NCBI RefSeq assembly: GCF_011300685.1
Contig: NZ_CP049864.1
Coordinates: 1,728,885-1,792,884 of the forward strand
Direction: 5' to 3'
From: Lysobacter sp. HDW10
GTDB taxonomy: Bacteria > Pseudomonadota > Gammaproteobacteria > Xanthomonadales > Xanthomonadaceae
Length of the DNA stretch: 64,000 nucleotides
Shown piece by piece: positions 1 through 10,971 of the stretch (position 1 is the stretch's first letter; every line of letters starts with the position of its first letter). The notes beneath the pieces were generated by a model. The model did not search any database. It saw nothing but the letters and a program-made list of their open reading frames with translations, and was not told the origin of the DNA. Both the position numbers and the translations under genes were made by a program.

Positions 1-322
1 TGATGGCATCATCGCCGCATTACAGGTCTTGGAAGCTTTGCGCGAATCGGGTGAAACACTCGTCGAAGCCTTGCACGGTTTGACGAAAGTGCCGCAGAAA
101 ACACGCAATGTCCGAATCGACAACGCAAAACAAGTTGTTGCGCGCGAAGAAGTCGTGGCGGCTCTTGCGCATGCCAGCAAACAAGTCGAGGGTAGGGGGC
201 GTGCCTTCCTTCGACCTTCCGGCACCGAACCTGTTGTTCGCGTGACTGTGGAAGCGGACGACGCACGATTAGTCGAAGAAACCCTGCAAGCATTAGCCGC
301 CATCGTCGAAAGTGCACATTGA
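1..322 (+). CDS. glmM: Phosphoglucosamine mutase, C-terminal end (partial)
   Basis: The reading frame is open from base 2 and gives the last 106 or so residues of a phosphohexomutase. It begins [17 protein letters not shown] and ends with the phosphate-binding loop of domain 4, [13 protein letters not shown], which is diagnostic of the family. GlmM converts glucosamine-6-phosphate to glucosamine-1-phosphate, the step before UDP-GlcNAc for peptidoglycan and LPS. The catalytic serine and metal loop lie upstream of the window. GlmM is preferred over a phosphomannomutase because the FRPSGTEP loop is followed by tpiA and secG, a neighbourhood typical of xanthomonads. The gene is co-directional with the downstream oxygenase, whose likely start is 7 bases after this stop. 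Confidence 0.9.
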   Translation, partial: DGIIAALQVLEALRESGETLVEALHGLTKVPQKTRNVRIDNAKQVVAREEVVAALAHASKQVEGRGRAFLRPSGTEPVVRVTVEADDARLVEETLQALAAIVESAH

Positions 323-329
323 GCAAGTC

Positions 330-1286
330 ATGAGCCAGAGTCCGATTCCCACCTTTGATATCAGCGAATACACGGGCACAACGGATCCCGCTGCGCGCGC
401 CGCATTCGTCAAAAAATTGGGCGATGCATACCGCGAGTGGGGTTTCGCGGGGATTCGCAATCATGGTATTGCCGCCGCCTCTATTGATGCGGCCTATGAC
501 GTATTCAAAGCCTTCTTTTCGCTGCCGGATGCAGTCAAACAGCAATACAAGGTGCCGGGTTCAGGCGGTGCACGCGGCTTTACGCCATTTGGTATTGAGA
601 CTGCAAAAGGCGCGACACATTTTGATTTGAAAGAGTTCTTTCATATCGGCCGTGAAATTCCGCGTGACTCGAAGTACGCCGAAATCATGCAGCCCAATGT
701 GTGGCCTTCCGAGCTGCCCGAATTCAAAACGATCGGTTATGGCCTGTACGAATCCTTGGATTCGTTGGGCAATGTGGTGTTGGAAATCCTGGCGACTGAT
801 CTGGGTCTTGCGCCTGATTTCTTTGTCGAGCGTACTTACTCCGGCAACTCCATCTTGCGTCCGATTCACTACCCGCCGATTCCTGACGGCGATGTGCCGA
901 ATGTTCGTGCAGGTGAGCACGAAGACATCAACCTGATCACGTTGTTAGTGGGCGCGAGCGCCGAAGGTCTTGAAGTCAAATCACGAAAGGGCGAATGGGT
1001 TCCCTTTACGGCGGATGCTGACACCATCGTCGTGAATATCGGTGACATGTTGCAACGGATGACCAATCACGTCTATCCGTCGACCACGCATCGTGTCGTC
1101 AACCCGAAGGGTGCCAACGCGCGTGCACCGCGTTATTCGACGCCATTTTTCTTACATCTCAATCCGGATGCATCGGTGGGCGTGTTGCCTTCCACGATCA
1201 CACCGGACAACCCGAGTCGGTATGCCGAAGCAATTACGGCGAATGAATACCTGATGGAACGGTTGCGCGAAATCAAACTCGTTTAA
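330..1286 (+). CDS. 2-oxoglutarate/Fe(II)-dependent oxygenase, isopenicillin N synthase-like family
   Basis: This 318-residue protein has the non-haem iron dioxygenase fold. The iron facial triad is visible as H197-x-D199 (context AGEHEDINL) and H254 (THRVVNP), and the 2-oxoglutarate carboxylate-binding R268-x-S270 (RYSTPFF) follows. The N-terminal part (residues 5-120) matches the DIOX_N region seen in plant and fungal dioxygenases. I chose the ATG at 330; an in-frame GTG at 312 would overlap glmM. Substrate specificity cannot be read from the sequence. It sits between glmM and tpiA on the same strand, 11 bases before tpiA, and may be co-transcribed, but no functional link to either is evident. 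Bacterial members of this family are mostly uncharacterised. Confidence 0.85.
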   Translation: MSQSPIPTFDISEYTGTTDPAARAAFVKKLGDAYREWGFAGIRNHGIAAASIDAAYDVFKAFFSLPDAVKQQYKVPGSGGARGFTPFGIETAKGATHFDLKEFFHIGREIPRDSKYAEIMQPNVWPSELPEFKTIGYGLYESLDSLGNVVLEILATDLGLAPDFFVERTYSGNSILRPIHYPPIPDGDVPNVRAGEHEDINLITLLVGASAEGLEVKSRKGEWVPFTADADTIVVNIGDMLQRMTNHVYPSTTHRVVNPKGANARAPRYSTPFFLHLNPDASVGVLPSTITPDNPSRYAEAITANEYLMERLREIKLV

Positions 1287-1297
1287 GGATCACTTTT

Positions 1298-2047
1298 ATG
1301 CGTCAGAAAATTGTTGCCGGTAATTGGAAAATGAACGGCAATCTGGCTTCCGCGCACGCGCTGATGAAAGACCTGGCAGGCATGCCGGGGAACGTCCAAG
1401 CCATTGTCTTTCCGCCGTCGGTGTACTTGCCGGGTTTGATTCAGGCGTTTACGGGCGGAGCCATTGCGCTCGGCGCACAAGATGTCAGCGCGCATCAAAA
1501 AGGCGCGTATACGGGTGAAATTGCCCCGGACATGCTGTCGGATATCGGCGCGACACATACCTTGGTCGGCCACTCCGAACGTCGCGAATACCATGCCGAA
1601 TCGAACGCGCAGGTCGCTGCGAAGTTTGCCGCGGCAAAGGCTGCCGGTATTGTGCCCGTGCTGTGTGTCGGTGAAACCTTGGCCCAGCGCGAAGCTGGCG
1701 AAACCGAATCGGTGATTCGCGATCAACTGAACGCCGTGATCGAACAGGTTGGCGTCGCGGGTCTGGACGGTGCGATCGTGGCCTATGAGCCGGTTTGGGC
1801 AATCGGCACCGGTAAAACCGCGTCACCCGAGCAAGCGCAGGCGGTTCACGCGTTCATTCGTGGCGAGATAGCTGCCTTGGATGGTAGAATCGCCGCCTCG
1901 CTCCCGATCCTGTACGGCGGTAGCGTGAAGGCCGACAACGCCGCCTTGCTGTTCTCACAGCCGGATGTCGACGGCGGCCTCGTCGGTGGCGCCTCTTTGG
2001 TGGCGCAAGATTTTCTAGGCATCGCGGCTGCTGCAGCTGCGTTGTAA
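1298..2047 (+). CDS. tpiA: Triose-phosphate isomerase
   Basis: A 249-residue TIM barrel, the usual length. It interconverts dihydroxyacetone phosphate and glyceraldehyde-3-phosphate in glycolysis and gluconeogenesis in the cytoplasm. The catalytic residues are present: K11 in GNWKMNG, H92 in LVGHSERR and the general base E164 in AYEPVWAIGTGK, which also begins the mobile loop 6. The phosphate-binding loop YGGSVKADNA is near the C-terminus. The start ATG is preceded by AAGGA at a normal distance. The next gene, secG, begins within 20 bases of the stop; the tpiA-secG pairing is common in proteobacteria. Confidence 0.98.
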   Translation: MRQKIVAGNWKMNGNLASAHALMKDLAGMPGNVQAIVFPPSVYLPGLIQAFTGGAIALGAQDVSAHQKGAYTGEIAPDMLSDIGATHTLVGHSERREYHAESNAQVAAKFAAAKAAGIVPVLCVGETLAQREAGETESVIRDQLNAVIEQVGVAGLDGAIVAYEPVWAIGTGKTASPEQAQAVHAFIRGEIAALDGRIAASLPILYGGSVKADNAALLFSQPDVDGGLVGGASLVAQDFLGIAAAAAAL

Positions 2048-2065
2048 TGTTTGGATGACTGCTTA

Positions 2066-2518
2066 ATGTTGATTCTTGTTCTCAATATCTTGTACGTGCT
2101 CATCGCTGTGTCGATGACCGTTCTGATTCTTCTGCAACGCGGTGCAGGTGCACAGGCAGGTTCGGGCTTCGGCGCGGGCGCCTCCGGCACTGTGTTCGGT
2201 TCGCAAGGTTCAGCGAGCTTCTTGTCGAAAAGCACGAAGTGGCTGGGTGTTAGCTTTTTCGTGCTTACGCTCTTGATGGCTTGGATGAATGTTAAACGTC
2301 CGACGGACAGCGTTAACGGCGCGCAAGGTAGCGTGATGGCGAATGCCCCCGTTGCCGCACCGGTCACGAATACGCCGGTAAAAACGGACAACGCAGTACC
2401 GCAAGCACCTGCGTCTTCAGCAACGCCTGTTCCGCAAGCACCTGCAACAGCAGCGCCTGCACAAAACACGACGCCAAACGCTGAAAATACAACGCAAACG
2501 CCTTCGCAAAAACCTTAA
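2066..2518 (+). CDS. secG: SecG subunit of the SecYEG preprotein translocase
   Basis: A 150-residue inner-membrane protein with two transmembrane helices (about residues 2-24 and 55-72) joined by the glycine-rich SecG loop containing LLQRGAGAQAGSGFGAG. SecG assists SecYE during SecA-driven protein export. The start is taken as the ATG at 2066, which gives MLILVLNILYVL; an upstream in-frame TTG at 2051 is less likely. After the second helix there is an unusually long tail of about 75 residues rich in Ala, Pro, Thr, Asn and Gln, roughly doubling the protein compared with E. coli SecG (about 110 residues). The tail looks disordered. The gene follows tpiA and precedes tRNA-Leu. Confidence 0.93.
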   Translation: MLILVLNILYVLIAVSMTVLILLQRGAGAQAGSGFGAGASGTVFGSQGSASFLSKSTKWLGVSFFVLTLLMAWMNVKRPTDSVNGAQGSVMANAPVAAPVTNTPVKTDNAVPQAPASSATPVPQAPATAAPAQNTTPNAENTTQTPSQKP

Positions 2519-2531
2519 TACGGTTTACACT
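2503..2531 (+). promoter_or_regulatory. Possible sigma-70 promoter for tRNA-Leu
   Basis: TTCGCA (2503-2508) and TACACT (2526-2531) are separated by 17 bases, and the -10 is followed by a GC-rich stretch like the discriminators of stringently controlled tRNA promoters. The -35 element lies inside the 3' end of secG. Both hexamers match consensus at only four positions, so this is tentative. Confidence 0.3.
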
Positions 2532-2574
2532 TATGCGCTCGCATGGCGCGTCAAAACATCATGCGAAAAAGATT

Positions 2575-2659
2575 GCCCAGGTGGCGGAATTGGTAGACGC
2601 ACTACCTTGAGGTGGTAGCGGCTTAGGTCGTGGGGGTTCGAGTCCCCCCTTGGGCACCA
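2575..2659 (+). tRNA. tRNA-Leu(GAG)
   Basis: An 85-base class II tRNA with a long variable arm. The acceptor stem GCCCAGG pairs with CTTGGGC (one G-T wobble) ahead of discriminator A and an encoded CCA at 2657-2659. The anticodon stem CTACC/GGTAG encloses loop TTGAGGT, giving anticodon GAG (2609-2611), which reads CUC and CUU leucine codons. The T arm GGGGGTTCGAGTCCCCC is intact. It lies between secG and nuoA, the same place as in xanthomonad genomes. Confidence 0.97.
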
Positions 2660-2723
2660 CTCTATGGCGCTCCGGACACTATGTCCGGAGCCGCCACTCA
2701 AAGACAGAAGGGACCGACGGATC

Positions 2724-3080
2724 GTGCTCGCCGAATACCTGCCTACACTTTTGTTCTTAATTGTTGCGATCGGTATCGGCATTGCCCTGATCGTTCTCGG
2801 TAATCTTCTGGGGCCTAAAGCGCCTTCAGCTGAAAAACTGTCTCCTTACGAATGTGGCTTCTTGCCCTTTGAAGACGCGCGTCTGAAATTCGACGTCCGC
2901 TACTACTTGCTTGCCATTTTGTTCATCGTGTTCGATCTCGAAATTGCATTCGTTTTTCCGTGGGCATTGGTGTTCCGTGACCTTGGCATCTTCGGTTTGA
3001 TCGAGATGGGCATCTTCCTGACGCTGTTGTTCATTGGCTTTATCTATGTTTGGAAGCGAGGAGCCCTGGAATGGGAGTGA
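2724..3080 (+). CDS. nuoA: NADH-quinone oxidoreductase subunit A
   Basis: A 118-residue protein of the complex I membrane arm with three predicted transmembrane helices (about residues 5-30, 60-82 and 88-112). The conserved loop after helix 1 carries SPYECGF and the helix 2 region [18 protein letters not shown], both typical of NuoA. I chose the GTG at 2724 ([11 protein letters not shown]), which has AAGGGA upstream; an in-frame ATG at 2664 would add 20 atypical residues and lie just after the tRNA. First gene of the 14-gene nuo operon; its end overlaps the start of nuoB by 10 bases. Confidence 0.95.
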   Translation: MLAEYLPTLLFLIVAIGIGIALIVLGNLLGPKAPSAEKLSPYECGFLPFEDARLKFDVRYYLLAILFIVFDLEIAFVFPWALVFRDLGIFGLIEMGIFLTLLFIGFIYVWKRGALEWE

Positions 3081-3655
3081 GTCACACGCCGTTCTTCAAT
3101 CCGTTGCCGGAAGGGCGCCTTGACGACTTGTTGCGTCCGGAAGGCGACAACCCTGTCATGCAACAAGGCTTTGTCACCACCAGCATGCACGCGCTTTGGA
3201 ACTGGGCGCGCACGGGTTCGATGTGGCCGATGAGTTTTGGTCTCGCATGCTGCGCGGTTGAAATGATGCATTCGGGTGCGGCACGTTTGGATCTCGACCG
3301 TTTCGGTGTGGTGTTCCGTCCGAGCCCGCGTCAATCCGACGTCATGATTGTTGCCGGCACCTTGGTCAACAAAATGGCACCGGCTTTGCGCAAGGTGTAC
3401 GACCAAATGCCTGAGCCGAAGTGGGTCATCTCGATGGGTAGCTGCGCCAACGGTGGCGGTTACTACCACTACTCGTATTCGGTTGTGCGCGGTTGTGATC
3501 GCGTTGTGCCTGTGGATATTTATGTGCCGGGCTGCCCGCCGACCGCAGAAGCGCTGATCTACGGCATTTTGCAACTCCAAAAGAAGATTCGGCGCGACAC
3601 TGTTTGGGGCGAACGTAAAAATGCCGCCGACACTCGCATCGTTACGGCGCGTTGA
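3071..3655 (+). CDS. nuoB: NADH-quinone oxidoreductase subunit B
   Basis: A 194-residue peripheral subunit that carries the terminal iron-sulfur cluster N2, which reduces quinone. The four ligands are visible: the tandem C60-C61 in [10 protein letters not shown]125 in GSCANGGG and C155 in VPGCPPTAE. The start at 3071 is supported by GAGGAG at 3058-3063, seven bases upstream; an in-frame start at 3050 would extend further into nuoA. The gene is followed by nuoC after 6 bases. Confidence 0.98.
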   Translation: MGVSHTPFFNPLPEGRLDDLLRPEGDNPVMQQGFVTTSMHALWNWARTGSMWPMSFGLACCAVEMMHSGAARLDLDRFGVVFRPSPRQSDVMIVAGTLVNKMAPALRKVYDQMPEPKWVISMGSCANGGGYYHYSYSVVRGCDRVVPVDIYVPGCPPTAEALIYGILQLQKKIRRDTVWGERKNAADTRIVTAR

Positions 3656-3661
3656 TCTGAT

Positions 3662-4444
3662 ATGACCCAGACCATTGAACAATTCGCACATGCACTGCGC
3701 ACGGCATTTCCGGACGCGACCGTTGACGTTGCGCTTCCGCGCGGCGAAGTCACGCTGAGTGTGTCTGCCGCAGCCTGGTACAAGACCAACGAAGTGCTGA
3801 AAAACGACTTTGCGTTCGAGCAAGCCATGGACATCTGTGGTGTGGATCACCTCGGCTATGGCGAAGGCGAATGGGATACCGACGTTTCGTCGCAAGGCTT
3901 CAGCCGCGGCGTGGATGCGATGGGTCCCGGACGTTTCTCTTGGGGCGAGTTCCCGACGCATACGGACCTACATTCAGGTGAAGAAATGCCTGATGAAGTC
4001 CGCGCAAAGCGCTTCCAAGTCGTGCTGCAGTTGTTGTCGATTTCAAACAATCAACGTCTGACGGTTCAGTGCTTCTGTGAAGATGCGCGCATGCCGACCG
4101 TCGACTCACTCACATCGATTTGGCAGGGTCTCAATTGGTTTGAGCGTGAAGCTTTCGATTTGTTCGGCATCATTTTTGTCGGACACCCGGATTTGCGCCG
4201 AATCCTCACCGACTATGGTTTTGTCGGCCATCCGTTCCGCAAAGACTTCCCGCTGATCGGAAACGTGGAAGTGCGTTATGACGCAGAGAAGGAACGCGTC
4301 ATTTACGAGCCAGTGACTTCAGTTGAACCCCGTGTCGGCGTTCCGCGCGTCATCCGTGACGATGCACGTACGGTCACCGCCATTGGCGAAAGCAAGGATC
4401 TCAAAATTGCATCGCGTATTGGGCCTGCCGGAGAAATGAAATGA
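3662..4444 (+). CDS. nuoC: NADH-quinone oxidoreductase subunit C
   Basis: A 260-residue hydrophilic subunit of the complex I connecting module, equivalent to the 30 kDa mitochondrial subunit. It packs against NuoB and NuoD and carries no cofactor. The family signature [11 protein letters not shown], followed by [25 protein letters not shown], is clear around residues 160-195. Unlike E. coli, where NuoC and NuoD are fused, the two genes are separate here: the nuoC stop overlaps the nuoD ATG by four bases (ATGA), which suggests translational coupling. Confidence 0.97.
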   Translation: MTQTIEQFAHALRTAFPDATVDVALPRGEVTLSVSAAAWYKTNEVLKNDFAFEQAMDICGVDHLGYGEGEWDTDVSSQGFSRGVDAMGPGRFSWGEFPTHTDLHSGEEMPDEVRAKRFQVVLQLLSISNNQRLTVQCFCEDARMPTVDSLTSIWQGLNWFEREAFDLFGIIFVGHPDLRRILTDYGFVGHPFRKDFPLIGNVEVRYDAEKERVIYEPVTSVEPRVGVPRVIRDDARTVTAIGESKDLKIASRIGPAGEMK

Positions 4445-5760
4445 CCGCAAGTTCAATTCAATCGGGTCCCGCGGGCGTCGCGTTAGCCAGCAATGCAAAA
4501 GAAAAGATGCAAGAAATTCGCAACTACACGATGAACTTTGGCCCGCAACATCCGGCCGCTCACGGCGTGTTGCGTTTGATTCTCGAAATGGATGGTGAAA
4601 TTGTCCAGCGTGCAGATCCGCACGTGGGGTTGCTCCATCGCGGTACTGAAAAGCTCGCGGAATCCAAGCCGTTCAATCATTCGATTGGCTACATGGACCG
4701 TCTCGACTACGTTTCGATGATGTGTAACGAGCATGCGTATGTCGGTGCCATTGAACAGCTGATGGGCATCACGCCGCCGGATCGTGCTTTGTACATCCGC
4801 ACGATGTTCGACGAAATCACCCGCGTCTTGAATCACTTGATGTGGATCGGTTCCAACGCGCTCGATCTGGGTGCGATGGCCGTCTTCCTCTACGCATTCC
4901 GCGAACGCGAAGAATTGATGGACGCCTACGAGGCAGTGAGCGGCGCGCGCATGCACGCGACTTACTATCGTCCGGGCGGCGTCGCACGTGATCTTCCGGA
5001 CACCATGCCGAAGTACCACGAATCGCCCTGGCGCAAGGGCAGCAAATTGAAGGCTTTCAACAAAGCGCGCGAAGGCAGCTTGTTGGATTATCTCGAAGAT
5101 TTCACCAAGACTTTCCCAAGCCGCATCGACGAATACGAAACCTTGTTGACGGACAACCGTATTTGGAAACAACGCACAGTCGATATCGGCATTGTCACGC
5201 CAGAGCAAGCGTACCAATGGGGTATGTCGGGTGCCATGTTGCGGGGTAGTGGTATTGCATGGGATCTACGTAAGAAGCAGCCGTATGCCAAATATGCAGA
5301 AGTCGATTTCGACATTCCGGTTGGCAGCAATGGCGATTGCTATGACCGTTACTTGGTGCGTGTCGCAGAAATGCGTCAATCCAATCGCATCATTGCGCAA
5401 TGTATTCAATGGCTGAAGGCCAACCCGGGCCCGGTGTTCGTTGACAACTACAAAGTTGCGCCGCCGCGTCGTGAAGAAATGAAAGACGACATGGAAGCAT
5501 TGATTCACCACTTCAAGTTGTTCTCTGAAGGGTATTCGGTGCCGGAAGGTTCGACCTATTGTGCTGTCGAAGCGCCGAAGGGCGAATTCGGCGTCTACAT
5601 GGTGTCTGACGGTGCGAACAAGCCGTTCCGCGTCAAATTGCGCGCGCCGGGTTTTGCACATTTGTCGTCCATGGACGCCATTGTCAAAGGCCACATGTTG
5701 GCCGACGTGGTGGCAATGATCGGTACCTATGATTTGGTGTTTGGTGAGGTGGACCGATGA
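4441..5760 (+). CDS. nuoD: NADH-quinone oxidoreductase subunit D
   Basis: The 439-residue 49 kDa subunit that, with NuoB, forms the quinone-binding cavity. The N-terminal family motif [16 protein letters not shown] (about residues 31-46) and [12 protein letters not shown] are present, as is the C-terminal [24 protein letters not shown]. The last helix ends FGEVDR, as is usual. About 25 residues precede the conserved core. The gene is coupled by four-base ATGA overlaps to nuoC upstream and nuoE downstream. Confidence 0.98.
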   Translation: MTASSIQSGPAGVALASNAKEKMQEIRNYTMNFGPQHPAAHGVLRLILEMDGEIVQRADPHVGLLHRGTEKLAESKPFNHSIGYMDRLDYVSMMCNEHAYVGAIEQLMGITPPDRALYIRTMFDEITRVLNHLMWIGSNALDLGAMAVFLYAFREREELMDAYEAVSGARMHATYYRPGGVARDLPDTMPKYHESPWRKGSKLKAFNKAREGSLLDYLEDFTKTFPSRIDEYETLLTDNRIWKQRTVDIGIVTPEQAYQWGMSGAMLRGSGIAWDLRKKQPYAKYAEVDFDIPVGSNGDCYDRYLVRVAEMRQSNRIIAQCIQWLKANPGPVFVDNYKVAPPRREEMKDDMEALIHHFKLFSEGYSVPEGSTYCAVEAPKGEFGVYMVSDGANKPFRVKLRAPGFAHLSSMDAIVKGHMLADVVAMIGTYDLVFGEVDR

Positions 5761-6284
5761 AGGCCACAGGTAATTTTGAAAACGCGCGTCATGTCGACCC
5801 AATGGTCGCCCTGACCGACGCTACGCGCGCACATATTGATCACTGGCTGTCTAAGTTTCCGGCAGACCGCAAACGCTCTGCTTTGTTGCAAGGTATTTTT
5901 GCCGCGCAAGAACAGAACAACGGTTGGCTGACAGACGAGCTCATCGCTGCCGTTGCACGCTACCTCGGCTTGCCGCCGGTGTGGGCCTACGAAGTGGCGA
6001 CCTTCTATTCGATGTTCGAAACACAACCTGTGGGCCGCAACAACGTGGCGTTCTGCACCAATATCAGCTGCTGGTTGAACGGCGCTGAAGACTTGGTCGC
6101 ACATGCGGAAAAGGTCTTGGGCTGCAAGTTGGGTGAATCGACCGCAGACGGTCGTGTTTACCTCAAGCGCGAAGAAGAGTGCGTGGCCGCATGCTGCGGC
6201 GCGCCGGTTGTTGTCATTAACGGTCATTACCACGAGAAGTTGACGCCTGAAAAAGTCACGGCGTTGCTGGAAGGGTTGAATTAA
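5757..6284 (+). CDS. nuoE: NADH-quinone oxidoreductase subunit E
   Basis: A 175-residue thioredoxin-like subunit of the NADH-oxidising module that carries the 2Fe-2S cluster N1a. The ligands are C100 and C105 (FCTNISCW) and C142 and C146 (ECVAACCG), the standard C-x4-C and C-x3-C pairs. It starts within the last codon of nuoD and ends two bases before nuoF, so the three are co-transcribed and probably translated together. Confidence 0.97.
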   Translation: MKATGNFENARHVDPMVALTDATRAHIDHWLSKFPADRKRSALLQGIFAAQEQNNGWLTDELIAAVARYLGLPPVWAYEVATFYSMFETQPVGRNNVAFCTNISCWLNGAEDLVAHAEKVLGCKLGESTADGRVYLKREEECVAACCGAPVVVINGHYHEKLTPEKVTALLEGLN

Positions 6285-6286
6285 GC

Positions 6287-7651
6287 ATGGCGCACGCAAG
6301 TCACTATTCCGAAGGTTACGGCCCGGTCGGTCCGGCACCTGAAGAGCACAACGTCGTACGAACCACTTTGCATTTCGACAAACCGTGGGCGTATGAGAAC
6401 TATTTAAAAACGGGCGGCTATAGCGCATTGCGCAAAGTGCTCGAAGACAAGATGGTGCCGTCTGACGTCGTTGAGATGGTCAAGCAGTCGGGTCTTCGCG
6501 GCCGCGGCGGCGCTGGCTTCCCGACCGGTCTGAAGTGGAGCTTTATGCCGAAGGGCGAAGGCCAGAAATACATGCTGTGCAACTCGGATGAATCCGAACC
6601 CGGCACCGCGAAAGACCGCGATATCCTGCGCTACAACCCGCATGCCGTCATCGAAGGTATGGCCATTGCGTGTTATGCAACGGGTTGCACTGTGGGCTAC
6701 AACTACTTGCGCGGCGAGTTTCACCACGAGCCCTTCGAGCATTTTGAAGAAGCCTTGGCGGAAGCCTATAAGAATGGCTGGTTGGGCAAGAACATTTTGG
6801 GCAGCGGTATCGACATCGACATCTACGGTGTCTTGGGTGCCGGCGCCTATATTTGCGGCGAAGAAACCGCATTGATGGAATCGTTGGAAGGTAAGAAGGG
6901 TCAACCGCGTTTCAAACCGCCGTTCCCCGCGGGCTTTGGCTTGTACGGCAAACCGACCACGATCAATAACACTGAAACCTATGCATCGGTGCCGGCGATT
7001 ATTCGCAATGGTGCCGAATGGTTTGCCAACTTGGGTAAGCCAAACAACGGCGGGCCGAAGATCTTCTCGGTGTCGGGTCATGTGAACGCCCCGGGCAACT
7101 TCGAAATTCGTTTGGGCACCACGTTTGCAGACTTGTTGAACATGGCCGGCGGCGTGCGCAATGGTCACAAGTTGAAGGGCGTGATTCCGGGCGGTTCATC
7201 GATGCCGGTCTTGCCGGCCGACACCATGATGGATATCACCATGGACTACGACGCGCTGCAAAAAGCGGGTTCGGGTTTGGGTTCGGGTGCCGTCATCGTG
7301 ATGGACGAAACGACATGTATGGTGCGCGCTTGCCATCGCATTGCACGCTTCTACTTCAAAGAAAGCTGTGGTCAATGCACCCCGTGTCGCGAAGGAACGG
7401 GTTGGATGTACCGCTTGCTGTCTCGCATGGTCAATCACGAGGCCACGATGGATGACTTGCAAATGTTGAAGGCATCCGCAGGTCAAATCGAAGGACACAC
7501 CATTTGCGCATTTGGTGAAGCCGCTGCCTGGCCGGTGCAGGGATTCTTGCGTCACTTCTGGCATGAATTCGAATACGCGATTGTGAACAAGCGTTTCTAC
7601 GTCGATGACGAACGCGCAGGTACTTTGATCAAAGCGCAGGTGGCCGCATGA
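6287..7651 (+). CDS. nuoF: NADH-quinone oxidoreductase subunit F
   Basis: The 454-residue 51 kDa subunit that binds NADH and FMN and cluster N3. The NADH/FMN-binding glycine loop [13 protein letters not shown] lies near residue 70, the second glycine loop [13 protein letters not shown] near residue 185, and the 4Fe-4S motif [15 protein letters not shown] near residue 365, followed by the distal cysteine in TICAFGEA. All are intact. It overlaps nuoG by four bases (ATGA). Confidence 0.98.
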   Translation: MAHASHYSEGYGPVGPAPEEHNVVRTTLHFDKPWAYENYLKTGGYSALRKVLEDKMVPSDVVEMVKQSGLRGRGGAGFPTGLKWSFMPKGEGQKYMLCNSDESEPGTAKDRDILRYNPHAVIEGMAIACYATGCTVGYNYLRGEFHHEPFEHFEEALAEAYKNGWLGKNILGSGIDIDIYGVLGAGAYICGEETALMESLEGKKGQPRFKPPFPAGFGLYGKPTTINNTETYASVPAIIRNGAEWFANLGKPNNGGPKIFSVSGHVNAPGNFEIRLGTTFADLLNMAGGVRNGHKLKGVIPGGSSMPVLPADTMMDITMDYDALQKAGSGLGSGAVIVMDETTCMVRACHRIARFYFKESCGQCTPCREGTGWMYRLLSRMVNHEATMDDLQMLKASAGQIEGHTICAFGEAAAWPVQGFLRHFWHEFEYAIVNKRFYVDDERAGTLIKAQVAA

Positions 7652-9888
7652 GCACGCCTCCGTCACCCGTGAATCCGAACTTGCCACCTGACCACGTCAC
7701 CGTGTTCATCGATGGCCAAGAGTTGGCCGCGCCCAAGGGCTCGATGATCATCATGGCAGCGGATAAGGCCGGCATTCCTGTGCCGCGTTTCTGCTACCAC
7801 GAAAAATTGCCGATCGCGGCGAACTGCCGTATGTGCATGGTCGACACCGAAATGGGTGGACGCATGGCACCGAAACCGTCGCCTGCGTGTGCCACGCCGG
7901 TCGCAGACGGCATGAAAATCTTTACCCGCAATGATCGCGCTTTGAAGTTCCAGCGTGACGTGATGGAGTTTTTGCTGATCAATCACCCGCTGGATTGCCC
8001 GATTTGCGATCAGGGCGGTGAGTGTGAGCTGCAAGACGTTTCGGTCGGCTATGGCCGTTCGGTCAGCCGCTATTCGGAACGCAAGCGTGTCGTTGCCGAC
8101 GAAGACATGGGCCCGTTGGTCGCCACGGAAATGACGCGTTGTATCCAATGCACGCGGTGTATCCGTTTCACCGCTGACATCGCCGGCACCTACGAACTCG
8201 GTGGCATGCAACGCGGCGAGAACTTGCAAATCGGCACCTATGACGGCAAGCCTTTGACCACCGAACTTTCCGGCAACGTGATCGACGTGTGTCCGGTCGG
8301 TGCGCTCACCAACAAGGTGTTCCAATTCCGTGCGCGTCCGTGGGAATTGGTGGCGCGTGCGTCCATCGGTTATCACGATGCCATGGGCAGCAATTTGTTC
8401 TTGCATGCCAAGCGTGGCGAAGTGTTGCGTGCTGTACCGCGTGACAACGAACTGGTCAACGAATGCTGGCTTTCAGACCGCGATCGCTACTCGCATCAGG
8501 GTCTGTACGCCGAAGATCGCGCGACGTCACCCATGGTGAAAGACGCCAATGGCGAATGGCGCGACGTCAGCTGGGATCAGGCCTTCGAAGCAGCGGCTGC
8601 GATTCTTGAAAAACATGCGGGCGACGATCTGGGTGTGCTTGCGCATCCGTCGACCAGCAATGAAGAAGGCGAGCTGCTCGTTCGCATGGCGAATGCGCTC
8701 GGCACCGGCCACCTTGACCACCGCATTCAAGCGCGTGATCTCGGAGACGGTGCACAAGCAGAAGCGTTCGGTATGTCGATTGCAGACTTTGAATCCGCAG
8801 ACCACATCGTGATCGTGGGTTCGAATATTCGGCATGAACTACCGCTGCTGCACCAACGTATCCGCAAGGCGGTTGCGCGCGGCGCCAAAGTCCATGTTGT
8901 GAATCCGGTGGACTTTGAATTCACCTTCGAAGTTGCACAGAAGTCGATTGTTGCGCCCTCTCGAATGGCCGCAGTCTTGTCAGGCTTGAATATTGAAGCC
9001 GCCAATATGCCGGTTGTTCTCCTGGGTCATGTGGCTGAAAGCAGCGCCTACGCCAGTGAGTTGCGCGCTGCAGCGCGCGCATTCGCTACGCGTACACATG
9101 CCAAGCTGTGTCGCGTTCCGCAGGGCGCAAACGCGGTCGGTCTGGCCCGTGCGGGTGTGTTGCCTTCAGGCAAAGACGCGCTGCAAATGTTGTTGGAGCC
9201 GCGAAAGGCGTATGTCATTTACGGCATCGAGCCCGGTCTGGATTTTGCAGATCCTGGTTTGGCGGGTAGGGCGCTCGGCCCCGCGAAAGTGATTTCGTTT
9301 AGTCATTACGCCTGTGCGTCAACGCGCGCAGCTGCTGATGTGATTCTGCCAATCGCGTTGTTGCCGGAGCTCGAAGCTACGTTGACCAACTTGCAAGGCG
9401 ATGTGCAAGGCACAGAGCCGTCCGGCAAGTTGCCTGGCCTCGCGCGCGAAGGCTGGCGTGTATTGCGCGCCTTGGGCGGTGGTTTGGGTTGGCAGGGTTT
9501 CACGTTCAACGACTTGGCGGGTTTGCGCGCAGGCTTTGAAACACGTGCGACTTCGCTCAATTCAGGTGGCGCTTTGTCGAACGGTCAAGGGGGCCTTGAA
9601 GTGGCGACAACAGATGCGATTTACCGCGTCGATGCCGTCACCCGCCGTGCGCAAGCATTGCAAGCCCATCCGCTGACACGCGAAGCCGAAGTGACGATGA
9701 ATCCAGTGACGGCAGCCGCCGCAGGTTTGGTGGAAGGCGCGATTGCAAAGCTGAGGACCGGCGCTGGCACGGCCGCACTGCCTGTGCGTCTGGATGCAGC
9801 CGTTGCGCAAGGTGTCGCATGGGTTGAACGCGGCTATGGCGCCACGACACCCTTGGCGACGTCGCATGCAGAGGTAGGTGCCGCATGA
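7648..9888 (+). CDS. nuoG: NADH-quinone oxidoreductase subunit G
   Basis: The 746-residue 75 kDa subunit. The N-terminal ferredoxin domain holds the 2Fe-2S N1b ligands ([15 protein letters not shown] and a later CATP). It is followed by the His/Cys cluster motif [18 protein letters not shown] (N5) and a 4Fe-4S motif [10 protein letters not shown] with distal C in [10 protein letters not shown] (N4). The C-terminal two thirds resemble a degenerate molybdopterin oxidoreductase domain that lacks its cofactor, as is usual for NuoG. It overlaps nuoF and nuoH by four bases each. Confidence 0.97.
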   Translation: MSTPPSPVNPNLPPDHVTVFIDGQELAAPKGSMIIMAADKAGIPVPRFCYHEKLPIAANCRMCMVDTEMGGRMAPKPSPACATPVADGMKIFTRNDRALKFQRDVMEFLLINHPLDCPICDQGGECELQDVSVGYGRSVSRYSERKRVVADEDMGPLVATEMTRCIQCTRCIRFTADIAGTYELGGMQRGENLQIGTYDGKPLTTELSGNVIDVCPVGALTNKVFQFRARPWELVARASIGYHDAMGSNLFLHAKRGEVLRAVPRDNELVNECWLSDRDRYSHQGLYAEDRATSPMVKDANGEWRDVSWDQAFEAAAAILEKHAGDDLGVLAHPSTSNEEGELLVRMANALGTGHLDHRIQARDLGDGAQAEAFGMSIADFESADHIVIVGSNIRHELPLLHQRIRKAVARGAKVHVVNPVDFEFTFEVAQKSIVAPSRMAAVLSGLNIEAANMPVVLLGHVAESSAYASELRAAARAFATRTHAKLCRVPQGANAVGLARAGVLPSGKDALQMLLEPRKAYVIYGIEPGLDFADPGLAGRALGPAKVISFSHYACASTRAAADVILPIALLPELEATLTNLQGDVQGTEPSGKLPGLAREGWRVLRALGGGLGWQGFTFNDLAGLRAGFETRATSLNSGGALSNGQGGLEVATTDAIYRVDAVTRRAQALQAHPLTREAEVTMNPVTAAAAGLVEGAIAKLRTGAGTAALPVRLDAAVAQGVAWVERGYGATTPLATSHAEVGAA

Positions 9889-10964
9889 TGCAGTTCATCG
9901 ACCCGATCCGGGACTTGTTCTTGTCCTTCGGCACTGTTGGTTTGATCGCTTGGATCGTGCTGAAGATCCTGTTGATTGCCGTGCCTGTGATTATTGGCGT
10001 GGCAATGTATGTCGTTTGGGAGCGCAAGCTCATTGGCTGGATGCATGTGCGCCACGGGCCGATGTATGTCGGCATGGGCGTGTTTCAGGCATTCGCCGAT
10101 GTTTTCAAACTTCTGTTCAAGGAAGTCTTGAGCCCGGCAAAATCCAATCGATTCTTGTTTGTATTGGCGCCACTGATTGGCCTCGCACCTGCGTTCGCGG
10201 CATGGGCTGTGGTGCCATTCGATACCAAGCTCGTATTGGCCAACGTCAATGCAGGCCTGATGTATTTGCTCGCCATGACCTCGTTAGGCGTGTACGGCAC
10301 GATCTTGGCCGGTTGGGCTTCTAACTCGAAATATGCATTCTTGGGCGCAATGCGTTCGGCCGCGCAAGTGGTCAGCTATGAAATTGCCATGGGTTTTGCA
10401 CTTGTCGGCGTGTTGATTGCCGCAGGCAGCTTGAACCTGACGGATATCGTCATGGCGCAATCCGGCAGCAAGGGTCCGTTTGATTGGTTCTGGTTGCCGT
10501 TGTTGCCGCTCTTCATCGTGTATTTCGTATCTGGCGTTGCCGAAACCAACCGCGCACCGTTCGACGTTGTGGAAGGCGAGTCGGAAATCGTTGCCGGTCA
10601 CATGGTCGAATATTCCGGTGCACAGTTCGCGCTGTTCTTCTTGGCCGAATACGCCAACATGATTCTCGTGAGCTTCCTGACCGCATTGTTCTTCCTCGGG
10701 GGCTGGCTGAGTCCGTTCCAAGGCTTGTATGCGGGTCAGGTGCATTGGCTGGTCGACTGGATTTGGATGGGCGGCGCGCCGTGGTTGTTTGTGAAGGCGT
10801 TCTTCTTCATGAGTTGCTTCATTTGGTTCCGTGCTTCATTCCCACGTTACCGCTACGACCAAATCATGCGTTTGGGCTGGAAAGTGTTTATTCCGGTTGC
10901 CTTGGTTTGGATTTTCGTCACTGCACTGATGGCGTACTTCAACGTGTTTGTGCCGTTCAAGTGA
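9885..10964 (+). CDS. nuoH: NADH-quinone oxidoreductase subunit H
   Basis: A 359-residue integral membrane subunit with about eight transmembrane helices at the junction of the hydrophilic and membrane arms; it lines the quinone-access tunnel. Family signatures include [14 protein letters not shown] near residue 46, the loop [16 protein letters not shown] near residue 225 and [18 protein letters not shown] near residue 320. Two consecutive ATG codons (9885 and 9888) are possible starts; the first gives the ATGA overlap with nuoG. Confidence 0.98.
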   Translation: MMQFIDPIRDLFLSFGTVGLIAWIVLKILLIAVPVIIGVAMYVVWERKLIGWMHVRHGPMYVGMGVFQAFADVFKLLFKEVLSPAKSNRFLFVLAPLIGLAPAFAAWAVVPFDTKLVLANVNAGLMYLLAMTSLGVYGTILAGWASNSKYAFLGAMRSAAQVVSYEIAMGFALVGVLIAAGSLNLTDIVMAQSGSKGPFDWFWLPLLPLFIVYFVSGVAETNRAPFDVVEGESEIVAGHMVEYSGAQFALFFLAEYANMILVSFLTALFFLGGWLSPFQGLYAGQVHWLVDWIWMGGAPWLFVKAFFFMSCFIWFRASFPRYRYDQIMRLGWKVFIPVALVWIFVTALMAYFNVFVPFK

Positions 10965-10971
10965 GACTGAC

